This document shows, in pieces, positions 23,972-32,134 of a DNA stretch of 33,302 nucleotides. The position numbers and the translations under genes were made by a program. Position 1 is the stretch's first letter, and each line of letters starts with the position of its first letter. The notes beneath the pieces are model-generated. The model had not been told where the DNA came from. It worked only from the letters and a program-made list of their open reading frames with translations, and searched no databases. The stretch comes from an uncultured Clostridia bacterium (GTDB lineage: Bacteria > Bacillota > Clostridia > TANB77 > CAG-508): assembly GCA_944386145.1 (NCBI GenBank), contig CALWZZ010000005.1:1-33302 (forward strand). Reading direction: 5' to 3'.

Positions 23972-25343
23972 TTATTTTCCTAAACAGAACTTTGAAAAAA
24001 TTTCATTAATAATATCTTCTGTGACAAATTCTCCTGTTATTGTTCCTAAGTCTTCTAAAATCTCTTTAATATATACTGCTACTATATCAATTGGCATTTT
24101 TTCTTCAATTGTATGTTTTGCTTTTTCTACACTTTCCATTGCTTTCGCAATTAAATTTTTATGTCGAATATTCGTAATTACAAGTTCATTATCTAATTGA
24201 ATTTCATTTAATTCAAATAATTTTGTGATTTCTTCATATAATTTATCAATACCAACATTGTTTAATGCAGAAATTTCTATCACACTATCTGTCAAATCTT
24301 TAAAAATTGGATCATCTTTTTGAATTTCTGTTGTTAAATCAATTTTGTTTAATAAAATAATGGCTTTTTTTCCTTTTATAATTTCTAAAATTTCTTTATC
24401 TTCTTTTGATAATTCCTTAGAGGCATCAAAAATAGCAATTATCAAGTCAGCCTCTTTCGCAATTTCTTTGGATTTATGAATTCCTATCTTTTCCACTTCA
24501 TCTTTTGCGTTTCGAATTCCTGCTGTGTCTATTAATTTTAAAGGAATTCCATTAATATTAACAAATTCTTCTATTGTATCTCTTGTTGTTCCTTCAAATT
24601 CTGTTACAATGGCTCTATCTTCTTTCAAAATGCGATTTAAAAGAGAAGATTTGCCTGCATTTGGTTTTCCTATAATTGCTGTCTTTATGCCCTCTTTTAT
24701 AAGTTTTCCGTTGTCAAAACTTTTCTCTAATTTGCTAAGTTTTGATCCTACACTCTCTAACATGCTTAAAATCTCTTGATTTGTCACATCTTCTACATCA
24801 TATTCTGGATAATCTATAGATACTTCAATATTCACCATTACATCCATAATTTCTTGTTTAATTGTTGCAATCTCTTTAGAAAGACCACCTTCTAACTGTT
24901 TAATGCCAGCTTGTGCCTCTTTTTCGTTTTTTGCATTAATGACATCAATAACAGACTCTGCCTGCGCTAAATCTATTCTCCCATTTAAAAAGGCTCTTTT
25001 GGTAAACTCTCCTGGTTCTGCTAATATAGCTCCATTTTTTAGGCATAATTCTAATATTTTTTTAACAATAATGTTTCCTCCATGCGAGTTAATTTCACAC
25101 ATATTCTCAGCTGTATAGCTTTTTGGTGCTTTAAAATAGGAAACCAATACTTCATCAATAACTGTATCATTTTCCATAATATGCCCATATTTCATGCGAT
25201 ATCCTTTTATTTCTTCAATGGCTTCTTGTTTTTTAGGTATAAAGATTTTATTTAAAATTTCAAAGCAATTTTCTCCACTCATGCGGATAATTCCAATTCC
25301 CCCAATCCCGAGGAGCCGTAGATATGGAAGCGATTGTACTCAT
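23972..25343 (-). CDS. mnmE: tRNA modification GTPase MnmE (TrmE), frame broken near the 5' end
   Basis: From ATG at about 25282 the frame gives 436 residues with the MnmE tetrahydrofolate-binding N domain (SYTAENMCEINSHGGN, PGEFTKRAFLNGRIDLAQAE), a GTPase domain (GKPNAGKSSLLN, EGTTRDT, DTAGIR, NKID) and the C-terminal CLGK. The usual first 20 residues are missing. They are present in the next frame: ATG 25343, behind AGAGGTG, reads MSTIASISTAP and then leaves frame; after one base is skipped at about 25307-25312 it continues GIGGIGIIRMSG into the main frame. The intact product would be 456 residues, the normal length. So a single-base gain has split the gene, or the sequence carries an error. 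MnmE with MnmG makes (c)mnm5U34 in tRNA. Confidence 0.93.
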
Positions 25344-25446
25344 AAAAATACACCTCTTTCTTTTATTCTAAATGATTATATCATATTATGTCAATTTTTA
25401 AAATATATTTTGTTTTTTTATTCTAGAAAATGCGATTTCCTAATAT

Positions 25447-25473
25447 ATAAAAAAATAAGATCAAAGGCTTATT
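25447..25473 (-). terminator. Possible terminator behind jag
   Basis: AATAAG 25454-25459 pairs with CTTATT 25468-25473, and on the minus strand a run of seven T follows. The stem is short (6 bp), so strength is doubtful. A second possible pairing joins 25461-25467 with 25502-25508. Confidence 0.4.
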
Positions 25474-25532
25474 ATTTACATGCATTAGCTGTAAAATTTG
25501 ACCTTTGACCTCAAATTTTATTAAATTTTATA

Positions 25533-26225
25533 TTATCTTGATTTCTTTAATGAAATCACTATTCTTCTGTTAGGTTCTTCACCTATACTCTCTGTTTGTA
25601 CTTTATCATTATGTTGTAATTTACTATGAATTATTTTTCTTTCATATGCTTGCATTGGTTCTAATTTGATTGGTTTTCTTGTTCTAATAACTGTTTTTGC
25701 AACCTTCTCAGCAAGTTCTTCTAATGTTTTTTCTCTTTTTTCTTTATAGCCTTCTATATCTAAGATAACTCTTACTTTTTTGTCAATTCCTTTTCCTGCA
25801 ATGGCTGATAAGATATTTTGGAAAGCATATAGGGTTTCTCCCCTATATCCAATTAAAAATCCAAGATTTTTATTAGATAATTCCACTATTAAGCCTGCTT
25901 CATCTCTTTTAATATGATAGGTGGTTCCTTCTGGTAATTGTGGTAATAATTCTTCTAAAAATGTTTTTACATGTTCTTCTGCTTTACTTAGTTCTTCCTC
26001 TGTTAATTCTATTATTTTTTTAGGTCTTATTTCTTTTTTTTCTGTCTTTTCTTCTTTAAGTTTCATTTCCACTTTGACAACTCTTGGTGCTAAAATACTA
26101 AAAAAGCTTCTTTTTTCTTCATTTTCTAAGACTTTTATTTCAACTTTGTCTTTTGAAACTCGTAATTGTTTTAATCCATTTTCAATTGCTTCATTTGTCG
26201 TTCTACCTTCAGAAATAATTGTCAT
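25533..26225 (-). CDS. jag: RNA-binding protein Jag/KhpB
   Basis: The 230-residue product contains a Jag_N domain (about 1-55), a charged linker, a KH-type domain with the GxxG loop in LIGYRGET, and an R3H domain (ERKIIHSKLQ). I choose ATG 26225, with GAGGAGGA eight bases upstream; the in-frame ATG at 26243 lies in that site and inside the end of yidC. KhpB acts with KhpA as an RNA chaperone affecting cell elongation and division in Gram-positives. It follows yidC by 4 nt and is surely co-transcribed. Confidence 0.93.
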   Translation of the reverse strand: MTIISEGRTTNEAIENGLKQLRVSKDKVEIKVLENEEKRSFFSILAPRVVKVEMKLKEEKTEKKEIRPKKIIELTEEELSKAEEHVKTFLEELLPQLPEGTTYHIKRDEAGLIVELSNKNLGFLIGYRGETLYAFQNILSAIAGKGIDKKVRVILDIEGYKEKREKTLEELAEKVAKTVIRTRKPIKLEPMQAYERKIIHSKLQHNDKVQTESIGEEPNRRIVISLKKSR

Positions 26226-26229
26226 ATTG

Positions 26230-27129
26230 TTATTCCTCCTCATCTTTTATCACTTTATTCAAAATTAATCTTTCTAAAATCATTAAAATATTATTGGTTA
26301 ACCAATATAAAGCTAATCCCAATGGTGCAATGATAGCAACTGATAAAGACATTAATGGCATAAACCATGACATCATTTTATTGGTTTGCATGATAGCATC
26401 CATTTCGTTTTTCTCTTCTTCAGGAACCAATTCTTTTCCTGTTGTTTGCTCAAGAATAACCCCGTCTTTTGCTTTCTTCTGATTTTTTTGTTGCATTGAT
26501 GTTGATAATTTAATAGATATAAATGATGATAAGATATACAATACAGGAATAATGTACACTGTAATATCTGTTAAATTTTGTTGTGGTACTTTACTTAAGT
26601 CTAATCCTAAAAAATTCATCTGTAAATTTGCCCTATCAATGTATTCATCATCTGGGTTTTGTTCTTTCAAAAATTCATATTCTCTTATAATATCTATTTC
26701 TGGATAAGCTGTGCTTACGGATTTACCGCTTTCCTGCAATTGTGATACATATTGATTTATATTTTCTGTTGGTATTTTTTGCATATATGTTAATGGTGAT
26801 CTTACCAAGTAAAAAATAGAAAATAAAAGAATAATTTGTAAAATTGCTGTTAAACATCCACTAAATGGGCTCATTTTTTCTGTTTTATATAATTCCATTA
26901 TTTCTTGATTCATTTTTTCAGGATTATTTTTATATTTAAACTGTATAACCTTCATTTTTTCCTGCATTTTTGTTGACTTTTTCATTGTTCTTTGCTGTTT
27001 TACAGAAAACGGAATAAATAATATCTTTATAACAATTGTAAACAGTATAATGGCTAACCCATAATTGTTTATAATTCCATACATAAACGACAATAAGTAG
27101 CCAAAAATATTTGCAAAAAATTGAAACAT
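26230..27129 (-). CDS. yidC: Membrane protein insertase YidC (SpoIIIJ/OxaA type)
   Basis: The 299-residue protein has the five-helix Gram-positive YidC build: a first hydrophobic segment, NYGLAIILFTIVIKILFIPF as the groove helix, a charged hairpin (MKKSTKMQEKMK to MELYKTEKMSPFSGC), then LTAILQIILLFSIFYLV, and two C-terminal helices around 195-215 and 255-285. There is no obvious lipobox. The groove helix has Lys where Bacillus SpoIIIJ has Arg. Start ATG 27129 follows TAGGAGGA. It inserts and folds membrane proteins with or without SecYEG. Confidence 0.95.
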   Translation of the reverse strand: MFQFFANIFGYLLSFMYGIINNYGLAIILFTIVIKILFIPFSVKQQRTMKKSTKMQEKMKVIQFKYKNNPEKMNQEIMELYKTEKMSPFSGCLTAILQIILLFSIFYLVRSPLTYMQKIPTENINQYVSQLQESGKSVSTAYPEIDIIREYEFLKEQNPDDEYIDRANLQMNFLGLDLSKVPQQNLTDITVYIIPVLYILSSFISIKLSTSMQQKNQKKAKDGVILEQTTGKELVPEEEKNEMDAIMQTNKMMSWFMPLMSLSVAIIAPLGLALYWLTNNILMILERLILNKVIKDEEE

Positions 27130-27146
27130 TTACGTTCCTCCTAATT

Positions 27147-27365
27147 TCACTTTAATGGATCATATCCACCTTTTGAGAAAGGATTACACTTTAATATCCT
27201 CTTGATTGCTAAAAAAGAACCTCTACAAATACCATATTTTTCAATGGCTTGTTTTGCATATTCTGAACATGTTGGATAATATTTGCATCGAATCCTTTTC
27301 TCTTCTAGCCAATAAGAAATATGTTTTTGATAAAAATTGATAAATTTTATCATGATTTTTTTCAT
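27147..27365 (-). CDS. yidD: Membrane protein insertion efficiency factor YidD
   Basis: The 72-residue product has the family core: FYQKHIS near the start, [20 protein letters not shown] with its paired Cys, [15 protein letters not shown] and GGYDPL at the end. It is a small membrane-associated factor that helps YidC-dependent insertion. The start lies 1 nt from the rnpA stop codon with GAGGA upstream, and yidC follows 17 nt later. Confidence 0.95.
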   Translation of the reverse strand: MKKIMIKFINFYQKHISYWLEEKRIRCKYYPTCSEYAKQAIEKYGICRGSFLAIKRILKCNPFSKGGYDPLK

Positions 27366-27366
27366 T

Positions 27367-27714
27367 TTAATCCTCTAAAATCATTTTTGCTTCTTTAAAA
27401 ATTTTTTGGATATCTTTTTCCACAAATTCATAACAAGCTTGTCTAATATCATTTTGCTTTTTCCATAAAAAAACCATATCATAGCCTATTTTTATTTGTT
27501 CTTCAACATTTTTATAGTTTTCACGAATAATTCTTTTTACATAATTTCTTTTTACTGCTTTTCCTAATTTTGAGCTAATAGCAATTCCTAAAAAGTTTTT
27601 ATGTTGGTTGTTCTTTTTTATAAAAACAACTATATACTTCCCAAAATATGGCTTTCCTCTATTTAAGACATTTCTATATTCGTAATTCTTTTTTAACATT
27701 TTTGTATGTTTCAT
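27367..27714 (-). CDS. rnpA: Ribonuclease P protein component
   Basis: The 115-residue product carries the RNR-type motif [17 protein letters not shown] and the early [15 protein letters not shown] segment, as in RnpA. It binds the catalytic RNase P RNA and aids tRNA 5' processing. Start ATG 27714 follows ATGGGG; a later in-frame ATG lacks a site at a usable distance. A hairpin between rpmH and rnpA may reduce read-through. Confidence 0.95.
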   Translation of the reverse strand: MKHTKMLKKNYEYRNVLNRGKPYFGKYIVVFIKKNNQHKNFLGIAISSKLGKAVKRNYVKRIIRENYKNVEEQIKIGYDMVFLWKKQNDIRQACYEFVEKDIQKIFKEAKMILED

Positions 27715-27796
27715 TTTTTACCCCATTTTAAGTTGTGTACAATCGCTCTATGCAATTTCATCAAATAGAAGTTTTCTTTTTTCCTACTATTAGATG

Positions 27797-27852
27797 AAAA
27801 AGGCTCGCGATTGCGGCCTTTTTATGGTACAGAAAAATTTACTTTTTTCTGT
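27797..27852 (-). terminator. Two hairpins between rpmH and rnpA
   Basis: On the minus strand the transcript leaving rpmH meets first a 9-bp stem (27829-27837 with 27844-27852), then a stem AAAAAGGC/GCCTTTTT (27797-27804 with 27816-27823) ending in T. They may end most rpmH transcripts and let some continue to rnpA. Confidence 0.6.
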
Positions 27853-27881
27853 GCTACAAAATAACTTTTTAATATATTAAA

Positions 27882-28016
27882 CTAAGCACTTAATTTTTTT
27901 CGACCTTTTGCTCTTCTTGCTTTTAATATATTTTGTCCTGATCTTGTTTTCATTCTTTTCATAAATCCATGTTCTTTCTTTTCTTGTCTGTTTTTTGGTT
28001 GATATGTTCTTTTCAT
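27882..28016 (-). CDS. rpmH: 50S ribosomal protein L34
   Basis: The frame from ATG 28016 to TAG 27882 encodes 44 residues beginning [20 protein letters not shown] and ending KGRKKLSA, which is L34 throughout. GGAGGTG stands 8 nt before the start. The gene is the first leftward gene from the origin and has the promoter 28092-28121. Confidence 0.97.
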   Translation of the reverse strand: MKRTYQPKNRQEKKEHGFMKRMKTRSGQNILKARRAKGRKKLSA

Positions 28017-28091
28017 CTATTCGCACCTCCTATTGTTTTTATATATATAAATTCCTAAAAGGAAAATATTTGCAAAAAAGTTAGCATATCG

Positions 28092-28121
28092 ATTATACAT
28101 TAAGTTTACTTGTGTTGTCAA
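28092..28121 (-). promoter_or_regulatory. rpmH promoter (TTGACA-18-TATAAT)
   Basis: On the minus strand a perfect TTGACA (28121-28116) and a perfect TATAAT (28097-28092) are 18 nt apart, as expected for a ribosomal protein gene. Confidence 0.8.
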
Positions 28122-28204
28122 GGGCTTTTCCATATTTTTTCATTTTCTCTTTTTTCCATTTTTTATGAAATTTTTTGTCTTTTTTTGTAATATTTTTGTA
28201 ATAA

Positions 28205-28430
28205 ATCTATAGTTTTCCACAGTTTTTTACCATGTTTTCCACAATTAAAAATTTTTTTCCACAATTGTATTGACTTATTTTATAGAATTTTGTTATGATA
28301 GGGAAAGCATAAAAAATATTCATTTTTTGTTGAAAATACTTAAATTTTTGTTCGTGTAAAATTTCTGTTTCTTTACAGAAATGTGACAAACTTATCAACA
28401 TTTGTGGATAACTTTGTGGATAACTTTTTA
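28205..28430. other. oriC: oriC, DnaA box cluster upstream of dnaA
   Basis: Three boxes TTTTCCACA lie at 28213-28221, 28235-28243 and 28255-28263, spaced by 20-22 nt (one base from TTATCCACA). A second group close to dnaA has TTATCAACA 28392-28400 and two perfect TGTGGATAA at 28403-28411 and 28415-28423. The region is AT-rich and lies at the switch of gene direction (rpmH leftward, dnaA rightward). The second group is in the dnaA leader, so DnaA probably also represses its own gene there. Confidence 0.85.
28270..28299 (+). promoter_or_regulatory. dnaA promoter (TTGACT-18-TATGAT)
   Basis: TTGACT 28270-28275 and TATGAT 28294-28299 are 18 nt apart. Transcription would start near 28306, leaving a leader of about 140 nt that holds the downstream DnaA boxes. 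It begins 7 nt after the box at 28255-28263. Confidence 0.65.
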
Positions 28431-28445
28431 AGAAGGGATGATAAA

Positions 28446-29801
28446 ATGGCAATTGATAAAGAAGAACTAGTTGCAAAAATAAAAGAACTATTAAAACCAG
28501 AAGTCACAAAAATATCTTATGACACTTGGATTTTGCCTTTAGATATACGAAGTATTGATGGGGATAATATTGTTTTTACAACAATTTCAGAATTTCAAAA
28601 AGATTTTATTGAAAATAAATACAGAAGTCTAATTTTCAATACTTTACGATACATAACCAATAAAGACTGGACATTTTCTGTTATTGATTTATCAAAAGAA
28701 GAACAAAATGGGGAAGATGAATTGGTTATCAAAGATAATGCAAATGCAAATTCAGCTGAAGTAGAAACCAATAAATCTACTTTAAATCCAAAATATACTT
28801 TTGAAACCTTTGTTGTTGGAAATAGTAACCGCTTTGCACATGCAGCAGCACTTGCAGTAGGAAATGAACCAGGAAAAGCATATAATCCTTTGTTTTTATA
28901 TGGTGGTGTTGGTCTAGGGAAAACCCACTTAATGCATGCAATTGGAAATCGTATTTTAGAAAATAGTACCACAACCAATGTGTTATATGTTACATCTGAA
29001 AAATTTACAAATCAATTAGTAAATGCTATCAAAGACAATAAAAATGAAGTATTCAGAAATAAATATCGAAGTATTGATGTCCTTTTAATAGATGATATTC
29101 AATTTATTGCTGGAAAAGAACGTATCCAAGAAGAATTTTTCCACACCTTTAATTCTTTATACGAGGATGGAAAACAAATCATCATCTCTAGTGATAAGCC
29201 ACCTAGAGACATTCAATTCTTAGAAGATAGGTTAAAATCTAGGTTTGAATGGGGATTACTTGCTGATATTTCTTGCCCAGATTATGAAACACGTTTAGCA
29301 ATATTACGAAAAAAAGCACAAGATGAAAATATTGTTATTGATGATTTTATTTTATCTGATATTGCTAACAAAATTGATTCTAACATTAGAGAACTAGAGG
29401 GAGTATTTAATAAAATTGTTGCAAGAGCCTCTCTAATTCATAGTCCAATTACTATAGAATTAGCAGAAAATATCATAAATGAATTCAAATATGAAAGTGA
29501 AAAAGTTATTTCTTGCGACTTTATCAAAGAAACTGTTGCTAAATATTTTAGCATTGATAAAGATGATTTAGCTGGAAATAAACGTTCAAACGATATTGCT
29601 TTTCCAAGACAAATTGCAATGTATCTATGCAGGGAAGTAGCTAATATGTCTTTTCCACAGATCGGCGTAGACTTTGGGGGAAGAGACCATTCAACAGTTA
29701 TGCATGCTTGTAAAAAAATAGAAAAAGAAGTAAAAGAAAAAAGTAATACAAAATTAATTGTGGATAGTGTGAAAAACATCATCATAAATGGAAAACAATA
29801 A
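28446..29801 (+). CDS. dnaA: Chromosomal replication initiator DnaA
   Basis: I choose ATG 28446 (MAIDKEEL), with AAGGGATG upstream; this gives 451 residues, a usual length. The frame is open back to GTG 28383, but that stretch only translates DnaA boxes. Visible are domain I (about 1-80), a short linker, the AAA+ domain with Walker A GGVGLGKTHL and Walker B VLLIDDIQFI, and domain IV ending in FGGRDHSTVMHACKKIE, the DnaA-box-reading signature. It opens the origin and loads the helicase. Confidence 0.98.
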   Translation: MAIDKEELVAKIKELLKPEVTKISYDTWILPLDIRSIDGDNIVFTTISEFQKDFIENKYRSLIFNTLRYITNKDWTFSVIDLSKEEQNGEDELVIKDNANANSAEVETNKSTLNPKYTFETFVVGNSNRFAHAAALAVGNEPGKAYNPLFLYGGVGLGKTHLMHAIGNRILENSTTTNVLYVTSEKFTNQLVNAIKDNKNEVFRNKYRSIDVLLIDDIQFIAGKERIQEEFFHTFNSLYEDGKQIIISSDKPPRDIQFLEDRLKSRFEWGLLADISCPDYETRLAILRKKAQDENIVIDDFILSDIANKIDSNIRELEGVFNKIVARASLIHSPITIELAENIINEFKYESEKVISCDFIKETVAKYFSIDKDDLAGNKRSNDIAFPRQIAMYLCREVANMSFPQIGVDFGGRDHSTVMHACKKIEKEVKEKSNTKLIVDSVKNIIINGKQ

Positions 29802-30118
29802 TAAAATTGCACTTTGAAAATAAATTTTTGAAATTTGTGTTTGTTAGAATGTTTGTTCTCCAAAGGAGAATCTTTCTATTCTTACGGAACAGCTTAAAAG
29901 ACTATCCACACCCTAACTGTTAATAAGCTGTTTAAAAAGTGTTTATAACTCAATTTTACACAATTGTAACAAAACGATGTGGATAATTTTTAAAGTTTTC
30001 CACTGAATTATAAACAGTAATTTTACTAGGGATTGTAACTATCAACATAGTTTTCCACAGTTTCCACAGCCCCTAATACTATTACTACTAAAAATATTAT
30101 ATTATTTATAAGGAGGAA
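29802..30118. other. dnaA-dnaN intergenic region with DnaA boxes
   Basis: The 300-nt gap carries boxes CTATCCACA 29902-29910, TGTGGATAA 29978-29986 (perfect), TTTTCCACT 29996-30004, CTATCAACA 30039-30047, TTTTCCACA 30051-30059 and GTTTCCACA 30060-30068. With the cluster before dnaA this makes a two-part origin as in Bacillus. A small hairpin (29856-29861 with 29865-29870) may end dnaA transcripts. A 9-bp stem (29888-29896 with 29924-29932) holds the first box in its loop. Confidence 0.75.
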
Positions 30119-30124
30119 ATGGCG

Positions 30125-31243
30125 ATGAAGATAATTTGTTATAAAGACAAAATGATTAAAGCCTTAAATTCCGTAGTAAAAGGTGTAGCTGCTAAAACAA
30201 CAATGCCTATACTAGAAGGAATTCTTATTCAAACAAATGATAATGAAATAAAATTAACAACCTATGATTTAGAAATAGGAATTGAGTATGTAATGGAATG
30301 TGAAGTAGAAGAACAAGGAAGTACAGTCGTAAATGCAATCATGTTTAGTGAAATTATTAGAAAATTACCAGATACAGAAATTAAAATATCACTAAATGCC
30401 AATAATTTACTAGAAATCGAATGTGAAGGATCTTTATATAAATTAGCAACAATGAATCCAGAAGAATTCCCAGAATTACCAAAAATAGAAGTAGAAAATT
30501 CTATAGAAATTGACCAAAATGTATTAAAAAATATGATTAGAAGAACAATTTTTGCAGCAAGTACAGAAGAAAGTAGACCAATCTTTACAGGATGTTTATT
30601 TGAAATTGAAAATAATAAATTAAGCTTAGTAGCCGTTGATGGCTTTAGATTAGCATTAAGAACGGTATTTTTAACAAAACAAAGTAATGATTTTAGCGCA
30701 GTTATACCAGGAAAAACATTAATTGAATTAAATAAAATTATTACAGATTCATTTGAACCAATAAAAATAGGGGTTTCTAAGAACCAGGCATTATTTGAAA
30801 TGGATAATTGTAAAATCGTTACAAGAATCTTAGATGGCGAATTTTTAAATTATAAAAATGTTATTCCAAACACTTGGGAAACAAGAATAAGAGTAAATAA
30901 GAACAATATACAAGATAGTTTTGAAAGAATTAGTTTAATTTCTTCTTCTTCAGTAGAAAAAGAGAAGAAATATCCTGTAAAAGTACAAGTAGATATCGGA
31001 AAAGTAACGATTTTGTGTACAAATCAAACAGGAGATGCCAAAGAAGAATTATATGTTTCAACAGAAGGAAAGAACCTTGAAGTTGGTTTTAATCCAAAAT
31101 ATTTTCTAGATAGTTTAAAAGCAATTGATGATGAAGAAGTATATATCGAATTTGGAAGTAGTATTTCTCCATGTTTAATAAAATCAGTGGAAAATAATGA
31201 TTATGTGTATATGATTTTACCAATTAGACTAAAAGAAGATTAA
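30125..31243 (+). CDS. dnaN: DNA polymerase III beta subunit (sliding clamp)
   Basis: Start ATG 30125 has AGGAGG at 30111-30116 with an 8-nt spacing; the ATG at 30119 is only 2 nt from it and is unlikely. The 372-residue product shows the three-fold clamp layout, with early KAKTTMPILEGI-type sequence (VVKGVAAKTTMPILEGILI), SRPIFTGCLFE in the middle domain and YVYMILPIRL at the C terminus. It tethers replicative polymerase to DNA. A terminator follows at 31247-31282, so recF is likely transcribed separately. Confidence 0.97.
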   Translation: MKIICYKDKMIKALNSVVKGVAAKTTMPILEGILIQTNDNEIKLTTYDLEIGIEYVMECEVEEQGSTVVNAIMFSEIIRKLPDTEIKISLNANNLLEIECEGSLYKLATMNPEEFPELPKIEVENSIEIDQNVLKNMIRRTIFAASTEESRPIFTGCLFEIENNKLSLVAVDGFRLALRTVFLTKQSNDFSAVIPGKTLIELNKIITDSFEPIKIGVSKNQALFEMDNCKIVTRILDGEFLNYKNVIPNTWETRIRVNKNNIQDSFERISLISSSSVEKEKKYPVKVQVDIGKVTILCTNQTGDAKEELYVSTEGKNLEVGFNPKYFLDSLKAIDDEEVYIEFGSSISPCLIKSVENNDYVYMILPIRLKED

Positions 31244-31246
31244 TTG

Positions 31247-31282
31247 AAAAGGCAAGGTGGAAGAAATTCTACCTTGCTTTTC
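31247..31282 (+). terminator. dnaN terminator
   Basis: GCAAGGT 31252-31258 pairs with ACCTTGC 31271-31277, extended by A and T runs, 9 nt after the stop codon. A DnaA-box-like TTTTCCACA (31278-31286) follows in the T run and a perfect TGTGGATAA lies at 31301-31309. Confidence 0.75.
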
Positions 31283-31379
31283 CACAGATTATGAACGAAT
31301 TGTGGATAATTTATATGAAAATCAGGTATAAACTTTTAAGATATAATAAAAGGAACCAAAAAGCAAATTTAAATAAATT

Positions 31380-31516
31380 AGAATAAAATCGAAAAAAATA
31401 GAATAAATTAGAAAAAAATAGAAAATAAAAAGATATAATAAAAATTATAAAAAAATAAAAAATACAAAAATGAAAAAAATAGAATAAAATCGAAAAAAAT
31501 AGAATAAATTAGAAAA
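31380..31516. repeat. 36-bp direct repeat pair
   Basis: 31380-31415 and 31481-31516 are identical over 36 nt and 101 nt apart. The unit contains ATAAAATCGAAAAAAATAGA. Shorter versions (ATTAGAAAAAAATAGAATAAA) recur at 31408-31425 and 32069-32090. Confidence 0.8.
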
Positions 31517-31873
31517 CAAGAGATTTTGAATATTAAGAAAATTTTAAAAATTAAAATAAAAAATTTTTTTAAATAATATAAAAAATAAAATACAAATAAA
31601 TAATTAATTAAATAAAAATTAATAAATTATTTTTATCTAATAAAAAAAAATAATTTATAAAAAATTAATTAGTAAAAAATTTAGTAATTAATTATTAATA
31701 AAAAAAAATAAATAATTTAATAAAATAGTATTATAAAAAATAATTATGAAGCATTATTAAAAATAAGAGACCTAACCTTGTTGTATACGAAAAAATCTAT
31801 ATATAATCAAGATAAAATCTGGTTTTTCCTATACAATAAAAAATTAAAAAAAAGAAAAAATATAAAAAAATAG

Positions 31874-32036
31874 AAAAAACAACACACGAAAATCAAAAAT
31901 AAGCTAATTTTATTTTTTAATAATATAATTTTATATGTAAAAAATAAAAAAATTAAAATTAAAAATTAATTTTTTGAAAAAAAACAACGCATGAAAATCA
32001 AAAATAAGACGATTTTATTTTTTAATAATATAATTT
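31874..32036. repeat. 58-bp imperfect direct repeat pair
   Basis: 31874-31931 and 31979-32036 match at 53 of 58 positions, 105 nt apart. Each unit starts with AAAAAACAAC and ends with TTTAATAATATAATTT. Confidence 0.8.
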
Positions 32037-32134
32037 AATGTTAAAAAATAATGAAAAAAATCAAAAAAATTAGAAAAAAATAGAATAAAAAAGAATAAAA
32101 AAGATAAAAAAGTTTTACACAAATGGAGAAGAAT

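Larger units (their letters stand above)
31310..32134. other. Extremely AT-rich, repeat-bearing region between dnaN and recF
   Basis: No gene is visible in these 825 nt, where many bacteria have yaaA. Long tracts contain only A and T. It holds two pairs of direct repeats and an inverted repeat at 31781-31836. The interval 31765-31835 has more normal composition and a possible promoter (TTGTTG, 18-nt gap, TATAAT, about 31779-31808) that could serve recF. Strand bias is strong: A greatly exceeds T from about 31320 to 31550 and from 32040 to 32120. Confidence 0.7.

Noticed and set aside
28383..28445. Longer dnaA start at GTG 28383
   Set aside because: The extra codons are translations of DnaA boxes, there is no ribosome site, and ATG 28446 has a good site and gives the normal length.
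31320..32120. CRISPR-like array between dnaN and recF
   Set aside because: The repeats are A/T-only in character, differ in length and spacing and number only two each; there are no unique spacers or cas genes.
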